From positions 4,701 to 68,700 of the forward strand of contig CALDKD010000071.1 of assembly GCA_937898885.1 (NCBI GenBank): a stretch of 64,000 nt of DNA, in the 5' to 3' direction. The notes beneath the pieces are model-generated. The model worked only from the letters and a program-made list of their open reading frames with translations. It was not told where the DNA came from and did not search any database. This stretch comes from an uncultured Bacteroidales bacterium (GTDB lineage: Bacteria > Bacteroidota > Bacteroidia > Bacteroidales > Bacteroidaceae). Shown here piece after piece: positions 34,807-42,917 of this stretch. The translations under genes and the position numbers were made by a program. How positions within the stretch are numbered: the first letter of the stretch is position 1; every line of letters begins with the position of its first letter.

Positions 34807-37110
34807 ATGAGACTATCACGCTGCCTCTTACTATTTCTGACATCGTTTTGTCTGATTCAGCAGACAATATCCCAGACAATACCGGGAGAGTGGCGCGCAT
34901 ACCCGGCATTTCACGATGCCACTAAAAGTGTAAAGGCATTCTCCAGAATCTATGTTCTTAGTGACGGAGGGCTTTACAACTATACGCCAGATGACAACTC
35001 CATTCAGACTTACGACAAAGTAAGCACCCTCAGCGATAATCAGATTGCAGATATTGCATATTCTGCCAAAGAGAGAGCGATAGTCATTGGATACCTTAAC
35101 GGAAATATAGACTTACTCTATGAGAATGATGATATCTACAATATCACCGACTTGTTGAACAGTGCGCTTCCAGATAAAAGAATCAATGAGGTAAAGGTAG
35201 CTGATAACACAGCGTATATCTCTACAAACTCTGGAATAGTATTGCTCAATATCTCAAAAAAGGAAATATCGGCCACTTACAGGTTCAATGGAAATGTCAG
35301 CTCCACCATACTATACGACAAAGAGCTTTTTTGCTGCACTACAACGGGAATATATAAGGGTAATTTGTCAGAGAACCTTCTTGACCCGTCCAAATGGACA
35401 CGCATTGAGAGCAGGGGCATATTTCTAAGACTGTTCCCATTTGCAGACAGGATTGTAGTAAGCGTTAATGACAGAGGATTGTTCTTTATTGATTTGAACG
35501 GCAGGCTGGAGAGAATAGACAAAGGCGTTGAGCATGTTTGCGTGAATGATGGAAAACTGTTTGTATATAAGCAAGACACACTTTACATATACACTTCAAA
35601 AGATGCTGTCAACAAGTATTATGCAGGCAGTGTTGCTAAAAATGTATTGGTTGATGACGGTAATCTATGGATAAGTTGTGGGAAAGAGGGTCTTCAGAAA
35701 TATCAGATAAAGGATGACAGACTTGTCATAACCAAGCCTCTTATTATTCCAGAGAGTCCGGTAAGGAACTATTTCAACTTTATGAATATGTCCTCTTCCG
35801 GAAAGCTTCTGGTCGCAGGAGGATCACTCAATTATTCAGGTGTTGACTATGAGGGCACATTGATGTCTTTCCAGGATAATAAGTGGTTTAATTTTCCTGA
35901 CGACGGTATAGAGAATCAGACCGGACTCAAATATATTAATCTAACATCCATAGTAGAGGATCCTTCTGAGCCAGGACATTATTATGCAGGCTCGGCGCGT
36001 CACGGACTGTATGAGTACAGGAATAGTCAATTTGTCAAATTATATACTTTTGACAACAGTCCGCTCAAGACAATACTTCCAGATAATCCTAAACCTTATG
36101 AATTCGTCAGTGTGGATGGTCTGCAATATGATGATAAAGGTAATCTATGGATGCTCAACAATGAGGTTGACACTATTTTCAGAATAATAAAGTCTGATGG
36201 ATCCTGGACCTCACTTTATTATCCGGAGATTGCTGGACTTCCTACATTCAAGTATATTCTCTTTGACTCTAATGGCCTTATCTGGACTGCGTCCACCAGA
36301 TATAAGCCTGGCATATTCTGCACTGACATAAAAGGCACGTTTGAGGATCAGTCTGACGATGCCCATTCATTCTCAGGTGCATCATTCACAAATCAGGATG
36401 GTGTATCAGTTGTGGTGAATGACATATTCTTCATAACTGAGGACTACAGTGGAATAATGTGGATAGGAACAGATCAGGGCATTTTCACTCTGGATAATCC
36501 AAAATCCTTTGTCTCAGAAGACAAACATATATTTAAAAGAGTCAAAATACCCAGAAATGACGGTACAAATCAGGCTGACTACTTGCTTAGCGGTATATAT
36601 ACCACAGCTATCTGTATTGATCACGGAAACAGAAAATGGATAGGAACAATGAATAAGGGTATTTTCCTGGTTGACAAAGACGGAATAAACACCATTCATC
36701 ATTTTACAAAAGACAATAGTCCGCTGATTTCAGATAATATTCTCGATATAGAGATAAATGGAGCCACTGGAGAGGTTTATATCGCAACGGATGAGGGTTT
36801 GGTCGTTTTTGGAGGAGATGCCTTTAGACCGGAGGAAAACCTTGATAAATCAAATGTCACTGTATTCCCTAATCCTGTCGCGCCTGAGCTTGACGGAAAT
36901 ATAACAGTGAAGGGTCTTACTCAAGACTGTACTGTTAAGATATTGAATACAGCTGGTAGAATTGTATATGAGGGAACATCACAAGGTGGCGGTTTCACCT
37001 GGAATTGCGGAAACGGCAAAAAAAGAGTACCGTCTGGCGTCTATTTCATTATGGCTGTAAACTCAGACGGATCATCCGGCATTGTCTCCAGAGTAACAAT
37101 AATAAGATAA
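34807..37110 (+). CDS. porZ: PorZ-like beta-propeller protein with T9SS C-terminal domain
   Basis: 767 residues. After a signal peptide (~1-22, ending ISQ), two seven-bladed-type propellers are suggested by recurring blades (YVLSDGGLYNY, AYISTNSGIVLLN, WISCGKEGLQKY, YAGSARHGLYEY, WIGTDQGIFTL, WIGTMNKGIFLVD, YIATDEGLVVF). The end has a type IX sorting domain: VFPNPV, then GRIVYEG, then GVYFIMAV. This order and length match PorZ, which sits in the T9SS attachment complex and presents anionic LPS for joining to cargo. It shows the host runs a type IX system. The gene is noticeably AT-rich compared with leuS. General two-component-type propeller proteins are the alternative. Confidence 0.8.
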   Translation: MRLSRCLLLFLTSFCLIQQTISQTIPGEWRAYPAFHDATKSVKAFSRIYVLSDGGLYNYTPDDNSIQTYDKVSTLSDNQIADIAYSAKERAIVIGYLNGNIDLLYENDDIYNITDLLNSALPDKRINEVKVADNTAYISTNSGIVLLNISKKEISATYRFNGNVSSTILYDKELFCCTTTGIYKGNLSENLLDPSKWTRIESRGIFLRLFPFADRIVVSVNDRGLFFIDLNGRLERIDKGVEHVCVNDGKLFVYKQDTLYIYTSKDAVNKYYAGSVAKNVLVDDGNLWISCGKEGLQKYQIKDDRLVITKPLIIPESPVRNYFNFMNMSSSGKLLVAGGSLNYSGVDYEGTLMSFQDNKWFNFPDDGIENQTGLKYINLTSIVEDPSEPGHYYAGSARHGLYEYRNSQFVKLYTFDNSPLKTILPDNPKPYEFVSVDGLQYDDKGNLWMLNNEVDTIFRIIKSDGSWTSLYYPEIAGLPTFKYILFDSNGLIWTASTRYKPGIFCTDIKGTFEDQSDDAHSFSGASFTNQDGVSVVVNDIFFITEDYSGIMWIGTDQGIFTLDNPKSFVSEDKHIFKRVKIPRNDGTNQADYLLSGIYTTAICIDHGNRKWIGTMNKGIFLVDKDGINTIHHFTKDNSPLISDNILDIEINGATGEVYIATDEGLVVFGGDAFRPEENLDKSNVTVFPNPVAPELDGNITVKGLTQDCTVKILNTAGRIVYEGTSQGGGFTWNCGNGKKRVPSGVYFIMAVNSDGSSGIVSRVTIIR

Positions 37111-37526
37111 TTATATTCTTTTTATTTAAATTCTTTGTTTATGTATATATCCTGTTGATATTGTTGATATTTTTAAATGTGATTGTTTTCAAAATCAATA
37201 TTAATTGACCAACAGTTTAATGAACATATTAAAAGATTAATATTTAAGTTATTGTGTCGTTATTAACAATATGTTTATATTTTTGCGCACTCTTTTCATT
37301 TACTGATTTGATGTTGAAATCGCGTTAAGAATGTGTTTTGATTTTCTTACGATATGAACTGTTGTTTTCCAAACATACATTGTTTGGGAATTTAATTTGG
37401 ATAACCAATTTTAATGGTGTTTTTTTAGTCTGTACTTATAAACATATCGCAGCATATTATTTAAACACTAATTTTACATTTATGAACAGTTTTAATGCTG
37501 TTTGTTGATAAAATGAGGTAGAATAT
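37111..37526. other. AT-rich intergenic region, 416 nt
   Basis: No gene is seen. Composition is strongly AT-rich. It contains a -7-like TATTTTTG (37278-37285) with no well-spaced -33 box, and a palindrome CCAAACA/TGTTTGG (37369-37375 and 37381-37387, 5-nt loop). It may hold a promoter with a ~240-nt leader for the methyltransferase gene at 37527. No U-tract terminator for porZ was found. Confidence 0.5.
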
Positions 37527-38072
37527 ATGAGAAAACTGAATATGGATGAGCTGGAACGTATGAGTTGTTCCGAGTTCAGGAAAAGTAATAAATTGCCTGT
37601 AATTGTAGTTCTTGATAATGTAAGGAGTCTGTATAATATAGGTTCAGTGTTCAGGACATCGGATGCTTTCAGAATAGAGAGAATAATATTGTGCGGAATT
37701 ACTGCTACTCCTGAGAATTCATTGACAGAGATACACAAGACTGCGTTAGGTGCTGAGGATACTGTTGATTGGATTTATTATCAGAATACTGAGGATGCTT
37801 TGAATTCAGTAAAAGAAGAGGGATATATACCAGTTGCCATTGAGCAGGTTTGTGACAGCGTGAAACTTGGTACTCTTGAGATAACAAAAGGAAAGTATGC
37901 CTTGTTTTTCGGTAATGAGGTAAAAGGTGTGAGCCAGAGTGTAGTAGATAAATGTGATTTTGCAATAGAGATACCTCAATATGGAACAAAACACTCATTG
38001 AATGTATCAGTATCGGCAGGTATAGTTCTTTGGGAATTTGTAAGACAGTTGAGAGAGTTGCTTGAGTCTTAA
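37527..38072 (+). CDS. TrmH/SpoU family RNA 2'-O-methyltransferase
   Basis: 181 residues forming a single SPOUT domain without an extra RNA-binding domain. Motifs: VIVVLDNVRSLYNIGSVFRTSDAF (motif 1, with the conserved Asn and Arg), YALFFGNEVKGVSQSVVDKCD (motif 2) and IEIPQYGTKHSLNVSVSAGIVLWE (motif 3), which together make the knotted SAM pocket. TrmH-like enzymes methylate a ribose in tRNA or rRNA; the target cannot be read from the sequence. Its stop codon overlaps the stop of the convergent DUF4294 gene. Confidence 0.92.
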   Translation: MRKLNMDELERMSCSEFRKSNKLPVIVVLDNVRSLYNIGSVFRTSDAFRIERIILCGITATPENSLTEIHKTALGAEDTVDWIYYQNTEDALNSVKEEGYIPVAIEQVCDSVKLGTLEITKGKYALFFGNEVKGVSQSVVDKCDFAIEIPQYGTKHSLNVSVSAGIVLWEFVRQLRELLES

Positions 38073-38683
38073 GGTATTATCTCAAGCATATCGTTGTCAA
38101 TGAGGTAAATAATCTCCTCTATGTCCGCGTCGGCGCCTGTCGGGTCATATTCTTTTTTCAAGGTGGCTCCAAAGAGTGCTGCGAAAGCCTGATAAAATCC
38201 TGCCTTGAATTTTCCAATAAAAGCGTTTATTAGCTCGTAGCTGGTTTGATTGCACTCTCTGTCTATAAGTTTTATCAGCATTTTGCCTTGTGAGAGTGTC
38301 AATTTCTTCATTATAGGAAAATACTGGTCCCAGACACCTTTTTCCACATCATCAAGATGTTTTTTTCTGGCCTCATCATCCGGAAGTGTCTGCAGGTAGA
38401 GATATGTCTCAACCAATATTCCTTTAATTTCCTTTGAATACGGATATGTCTTCAGCACGTCCCTGATAAGTTTATCGTATTTTCTCTGTTTTCTTTTATT
38501 TGAGAAATATTTTCTTCCATAAATATTCACCTCCATAAGCTGGAAGGAGGGTATGGTATCACCCTTATATACCTCAGACAGGGCAAAGAAAATATCCTTC
38601 TGCCTTTTGTCATCAATATCGGCCCGGATGCTCCCGGTTGACAGCATCAGACCTGCCATTATAAGAATGATTATTCTTTTCAT
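38069..38683 (-). CDS. DUF4294 family exported protein
   Basis: 204 residues with a signal peptide (~1-21). The mature part has the DUF4294 hallmarks: an N-terminal strand segment GDTIPSFQLMEVNIYGRKYFSNKRKQRKYDKL and then a helical stretch (KRAKGILVET-like, KLTLSQGKMLIKLIDRECNQTSYELI). The family is confined to Bacteroidota and has no known function. It is a single-gene unit with a promoter at 38690. Confidence 0.85.
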   Translation of the reverse strand: MKRIIILIMAGLMLSTGSIRADIDDKRQKDIFFALSEVYKGDTIPSFQLMEVNIYGRKYFSNKRKQRKYDKLIRDVLKTYPYSKEIKGILVETYLYLQTLPDDEARKKHLDDVEKGVWDQYFPIMKKLTLSQGKMLIKLIDRECNQTSYELINAFIGKFKAGFYQAFAALFGATLKKEYDPTGADADIEEIIYLIDNDMLEIIP

Positions 38684-38689
38684 TGTCGC

Positions 38690-38697
38690 AAAAGTAT
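38690..38697 (-). promoter_or_regulatory. -7 promoter element for the DUF4294 gene
   Basis: Minus strand TACTTTTG, only 7 nt upstream of the start codon, so the message would have a very short leader. No clear -33 element. Confidence 0.4.
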
Positions 38698-38761
38698 CAA
38701 ACTATTCTGATACATAAATCTTATTTAACAGAGTTTATACAAGTTGATGTAGTATAATTCC

Positions 38762-38769
38762 TACATTTG
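38762..38769 (+). promoter_or_regulatory. -7 promoter element for the HhH/barrel protein gene
   Basis: TACATTTG, 17 nt before the ATG at 38786. Confidence 0.45.
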
Positions 38770-38785
38770 TAAAAAATCAAATACT

Positions 38786-40855
38786 ATGAGGAACTTTTTA
38801 CTTAAATGCGTTGTCGTATGTCTCATTCTTGCTTTTGATGCTCCACTGCTGGCAGACACACTGCAAAATGACTTAATAGATGATTCAGCCTGGGAACAGG
38901 CGGTGAGTCAGATTTTTCAGGATGAGGATATATCTTCTGCCGCCGGCTCAGCTCTTTATGATTACCTTTACGAATTATATGAGAATCCTATAGATATTAA
39001 CTCCGCCTCGGCTCAGCAGTTGTCCGCTTTTCCGTTTATCAGCCAGGATCAGATAGAGGAGATACAGGCATATATCTACCTGCACGGAAATATGAAGTCT
39101 CTTGGAGAGTTGATGCTTATTCCGGGACTTGACTATTATTCCAGAACTCTCTTGTCATTGTTTGTCTATGCTGGCGACGGTGTAAGACATAGTGGCAGGC
39201 CGGTAAGTCTAAGGCAGTTTTCCCGTCAGAGCCATAGTGAGATACTTACTCACATTGATATTCCGTTATACCAGCGCTCAGGATTCAGATATCACTCGCC
39301 TTCTGAGTTGGAGCGATACCCGAACAGAAGTTATTTAGGTACTTCACTGCAGCATAATCTACGGTATTCATTTAACTGGAATGAAAAGATTAAGGCCGGA
39401 TTTTCGGCTGATAAGGATGCAGGTGAGGTCTTTCTGGGTGGTAAGCCTCCAGTATTTGATTTCTTGTCCGGTTATATTCAGTTATGTGATATCAAATGGC
39501 TTGAGAATCTTGTGACAGGCAATATAAAGGCATCATTCGGCAGAGGACTTATATTGAATTCAGGCTTCGGTATGGGCAAGGGGATTATGCTTAGCAACCT
39601 TGACAGACAAGTGTCAGGTATTAGACCACACTCTTCTACCAGTGAGACGGGATATCTGACCGGTGTCGGAGCCACAATGAAAGCAGGTTGTCTCTCTTTA
39701 TCGGTATTGTCATCATATACCAGGCTTGATGCGACACTGAAAGATGATACTATGATTACCTCATTCAAGGAAGACGGTTACCATCGCACACCGCTTGAAT
39801 ATTCCAGAAAAGGCAATACACACGAGACTCTGGCGGCTTTTCACGCAGGATGGAGAAACAATGGTATAGTACTTGGCGCTACCTTTTTGATGAACCGTTA
39901 TGATAAGTCTATAAGACTGGACGAGACCATCAGCCCGATACCGGTACTTTCTGGTGTATGGTTCTGGAATGCCTCTCTTGATTATTCCATCAGACGGTCA
40001 GCATTCTGTTTTTACGGTGAGACAGCAATCTGTGACAACCTGTCAATGGCTACAATCAATACACTGAGTTTCAGGATTTCAGACAAATACAACCTGATGT
40101 TATTATACAGGAACTATAGTTCAAGATACAACGCTTTTCACGGGAATAGTATGGCAGAAGGCGAGTTACGTAATGAGAGCGGCCTCTATACGGGAATCAG
40201 TGGCAGTATTCATGGACTTAATGCTTCCGTCTATTTGGATTTGTCTCATTTTCCGGAAGCACGGTATGGTGTCTCAGAGGCTTCAAAGGGGTTCGATACC
40301 CAGGTTCAGCTTGAGTATAGTCCTCGAGACGGATCCGATGATATTGTTTTCAGATACCGCCTTAAAGACAAACAAGAAGACTGTAAGTCAATGAATGGTA
40401 TAGCAGATACATATACTGGCAGGATAAGGCTTCAATGGACACATACTTTTACAAAATCAGTCACACTACAGTCTCAGTTGAGTTTTGTTCACTACTATTC
40501 TCCGGACAAAGGATTTGAGAAAGGAGTAGCTCTTGGTGAAGTGCTGTCTGTGGCAGGCAAAAAAGGAAAACTGTCGGGCTCAATATCACTGAATGGCTTT
40601 TATACGGATAGCTATGACACGTCTATATCTGTATATGAGCGTGGCTTGCTCTATTCTTTCAACTTCATTACATTATACGGAAAGGGTATGCGCGGCTCAC
40701 TTATGCTCAAGTATAAACTCACGCCAGGAATATATGCGATACTGAAATTCGGCAGCTCGCTCTATTTTGACCGCGATGTCATCAGCTCATCACAGCAGCA
40801 GATAGACTCCAGTCACAAGGAGGACATCTCCTTGCAGCTTAGAGCCAGATTCTGA
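38786..40855 (+). CDS. Exported protein joining ComEA-like helix-hairpin-helix repeats to an outer-membrane beta-barrel-like region
   Basis: 689 residues with a signal peptide (~1-23). Residues ~65-130 hold two helix-hairpin-helix units (PIDINSASAQQLSAFPFISQDQIEEIQAYI, then SLGELMLIPGL), like the DNA-binding HhH of ComEA. From ~150 to the end, alternating amphipathic strands with aromatic girdles and a C-terminal Phe (LQLRARF) suggest an outer-membrane barrel. I recall proteins of this layout in Bacteroidota annotated only as HhH-domain proteins. DNA uptake across the outer membrane is possible but unproven. Convergent with lgt, 5 nt apart. Confidence 0.75.
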   Translation: MRNFLLKCVVVCLILAFDAPLLADTLQNDLIDDSAWEQAVSQIFQDEDISSAAGSALYDYLYELYENPIDINSASAQQLSAFPFISQDQIEEIQAYIYLHGNMKSLGELMLIPGLDYYSRTLLSLFVYAGDGVRHSGRPVSLRQFSRQSHSEILTHIDIPLYQRSGFRYHSPSELERYPNRSYLGTSLQHNLRYSFNWNEKIKAGFSADKDAGEVFLGGKPPVFDFLSGYIQLCDIKWLENLVTGNIKASFGRGLILNSGFGMGKGIMLSNLDRQVSGIRPHSSTSETGYLTGVGATMKAGCLSLSVLSSYTRLDATLKDDTMITSFKEDGYHRTPLEYSRKGNTHETLAAFHAGWRNNGIVLGATFLMNRYDKSIRLDETISPIPVLSGVWFWNASLDYSIRRSAFCFYGETAICDNLSMATINTLSFRISDKYNLMLLYRNYSSRYNAFHGNSMAEGELRNESGLYTGISGSIHGLNASVYLDLSHFPEARYGVSEASKGFDTQVQLEYSPRDGSDDIVFRYRLKDKQEDCKSMNGIADTYTGRIRLQWTHTFTKSVTLQSQLSFVHYYSPDKGFEKGVALGEVLSVAGKKGKLSGSISLNGFYTDSYDTSISVYERGLLYSFNFITLYGKGMRGSLMLKYKLTPGIYAILKFGSSLYFDRDVISSSQQQIDSSHKEDISLQLRARF

Positions 40856-40860
40856 CAATA

Positions 40861-41739
40861 TCAGGCTTTCTTATCAAGCGGAAGTACGTGCTTTATCTGG
40901 CGGAAACGGTTTTTATAGCCGTGTACAAGCAACCAGATACCAATAGCTACGAACGGGATGCTGAGAATCTGTCCCATATCAATTGGCAATCCCTCTTCCC
41001 ACGGTGACTGTACCTCTTTTGTAAATTCCACAAAGAATCTGAATAGGAATATTGCGGTCAGGCAGAAACCCATGTAGAAACCTGTGCCAACCAGGTTTTT
41101 GTTCTTTTTGTAGATAAGTGAGATGATGATGAATATCAAAAGATATGCAATGGCCTCATAAAGCTGTGACGGGTGACGTGGGAAATCCTCGCCAAGCTGC
41201 TCAAACACGAATCCCCAGTCTGTACCAGTGGCTTTGCCAATAATCTCGGAGTTCATAAGGTTTCCAAGACGAATGCAGCACGCAGTGAGTGGGGTGGCCA
41301 CACATACCAGGTCAAGAGTTGTCAGAAGGCGCACTTTGTATTTGCGGCAATAGAGCAGAATGCCGATGAATATTCCTATGGTGCCTCCGTGGCTGGCCAG
41401 TCCCCGGTATCCTGTAAGATGCCATCCGCCTCCCTCCGTAAAACTGATAGGAAGAAGCATCTCAATAAAGTGTCTGAAGCTGCCGAAGTAGTACTCAGGC
41501 TCATAGAAGATACAGTGTCCCAGACGTGAGCCTATGAGAATGCTGAAGAAACAGTAGATGAACAGCGGCTCAAACCTCTCGTTGTCTATCTTCATATCCT
41601 TGTAGTATTTCCTTACAAGGAGATATGCGGCCAAAAGGCCGACTACCCACATAAGTGAATAGTATCTGAGAGGAATGCCAAGGAACCTGCAAAGCTCTAT
41701 GTCAGGGTTCCACAGTATGTATGACAATGTGAATGGCAT
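40861..41739 (-). CDS. lgt: Prolipoprotein diacylglyceryl transferase
   Basis: 292 residues; inner-membrane enzyme that moves diacylglycerol from phosphatidylglycerol to the lipobox cysteine of lipoproteins. Seven membrane helices are apparent. Signature segments: RYYSLMWVVGLLAAYL near the N terminus, GYRGLASHGGTIG (the Lgt signature with the conserved His), RLGNLMNSEIIG with the essential Arg and Asn, and RHPSQLYEA. The fimbrillin lipoproteins of this window would be its substrates. It lies 7 nt after ychF. Confidence 0.97.
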   Translation of the reverse strand: MPFTLSYILWNPDIELCRFLGIPLRYYSLMWVVGLLAAYLLVRKYYKDMKIDNERFEPLFIYCFFSILIGSRLGHCIFYEPEYYFGSFRHFIEMLLPISFTEGGGWHLTGYRGLASHGGTIGIFIGILLYCRKYKVRLLTTLDLVCVATPLTACCIRLGNLMNSEIIGKATGTDWGFVFEQLGEDFPRHPSQLYEAIAYLLIFIIISLIYKKNKNLVGTGFYMGFCLTAIFLFRFFVEFTKEVQSPWEEGLPIDMGQILSIPFVAIGIWLLVHGYKNRFRQIKHVLPLDKKA

Positions 41740-41746
41740 ATATAAA

Positions 41747-42847
41747 TTATACGTTGAATCTGAAATGCATTATGTCACCGTCCTGCACCACGTAATCCTT
41801 TCCCTCCACGAACAGTTTGCCGGCATCTCTTACAGCCGCCTCACTGCCAAGCTCAATATAATCGTCGTATTTAATCACCTCGGCGCGTATGAATCCCTTC
41901 TCAAAATCGGTGTGGATAACACCGGCGCACTGCGGAGCTTTCCATCCCTTACGGTATGTCCAGGCCTTCACCTCCATAGGACCAGCGGTGATGAATGTCT
42001 CAAGATTAAGCAGGCTGAATGCCGATTTCACAAGTCTGGACACTCCCGACTCCTCAAGTCCAAGTTCCTCCAGGAACATCTGGCGGTCTTCGTATGATTC
42101 CAGCTCGGCAATCTCAGACTCTGTCTTGGCTGCTATGATGAGCAGCTCGGCATCCTCGTCCTTTATGGCCTCGCGAACCTTTTCTGTGTATTGGTTGCCG
42201 CTGATGACACTTCCTTCGTCAACATTGCAGACATAAAGCACGGGTTTTGATGTTAGAAGGAACTGCTCGTCGGCTATTTTCTGGTCATCTTTTGAGTCAA
42301 AATGTACTGTACGTGCCGATTTTCCCTGAATAAGCGCCTCGCGGAATGCCGTAAGTACCTGAAAAGTCTGTTTTGCGGCCTTGTCTCCTGCCGCAGCCTG
42401 TTTCTGTATCTTCTGCAATCTGGTGTCGATGCTCTCCAGATCCTTAATCTGAAGCTCAAGGTCTATTATCTCCTTGTCTCGTACGGGATCAACGCTTCCG
42501 TCAACGTGTGTGACGTTGTCATCATCAAAGCAGCGCAGAACATGTATTATGGCATCGCATTCACGGATATTGCCCAGAAAACGGTTCCCGAGTCCCTCGC
42601 CTTTGCTGGCTCCTTTAACAAGACCGGCTATATCAACAATCTCTACTGTAGCAGGAACTATCCGGCCTGGGTTCACAATCTCCGCCAGTTTATTCAGACG
42701 CTCGTCGGGAACTGTTATGGTGCCTACATTTGGCTCGATTGTACAGAATGGGAAATTCGCTGCCTGTGCCTTTGCTGAGGAGAGACAATTGAAAAGAGTG
42801 GATTTTCCTACGTTTGGAAGTCCTACAATACCGCATTGAAGTGCCAT
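41747..42847 (-). CDS. ychF: Ribosome-binding ATPase/GTPase YchF (OLA1 family)
   Basis: 366 residues. P-loop GLPNVGKSTLFN (G1), a DIAGLVKGASKGEGLGN segment (G3 and switch), the coiled-coil insertion (~130-165) and a C-terminal TGS domain (AGVIHTDFEKGFIRAEVIKYDDYIELG) are in the standard order. Despite the GTPase fold, family members prefer ATP and bind ribosomes, with a role in translation and stress response. Followed by lgt after 7 nt; its own promoter is at 42873. Confidence 0.97.
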   Translation of the reverse strand: MALQCGIVGLPNVGKSTLFNCLSSAKAQAANFPFCTIEPNVGTITVPDERLNKLAEIVNPGRIVPATVEIVDIAGLVKGASKGEGLGNRFLGNIRECDAIIHVLRCFDDDNVTHVDGSVDPVRDKEIIDLELQIKDLESIDTRLQKIQKQAAAGDKAAKQTFQVLTAFREALIQGKSARTVHFDSKDDQKIADEQFLLTSKPVLYVCNVDEGSVISGNQYTEKVREAIKDEDAELLIIAAKTESEIAELESYEDRQMFLEELGLEESGVSRLVKSAFSLLNLETFITAGPMEVKAWTYRKGWKAPQCAGVIHTDFEKGFIRAEVIKYDDYIELGSEAAVRDAGKLFVEGKDYVVQDGDIMHFRFNV

Positions 42848-42872
42848 TTTCTATCTATTTCTATTTGCGTTT

Positions 42873-42880
42873 CAAAATTA
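42873..42880 (-). promoter_or_regulatory. -7 promoter element for ychF-lgt
   Basis: Minus strand TAATTTTG, 25 nt upstream of the ychF start. Confidence 0.45.
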
Positions 42881-42917
42881 GTGAATTTTACCGGTTTTTT
42901 GAATTCAAAACTGATTC

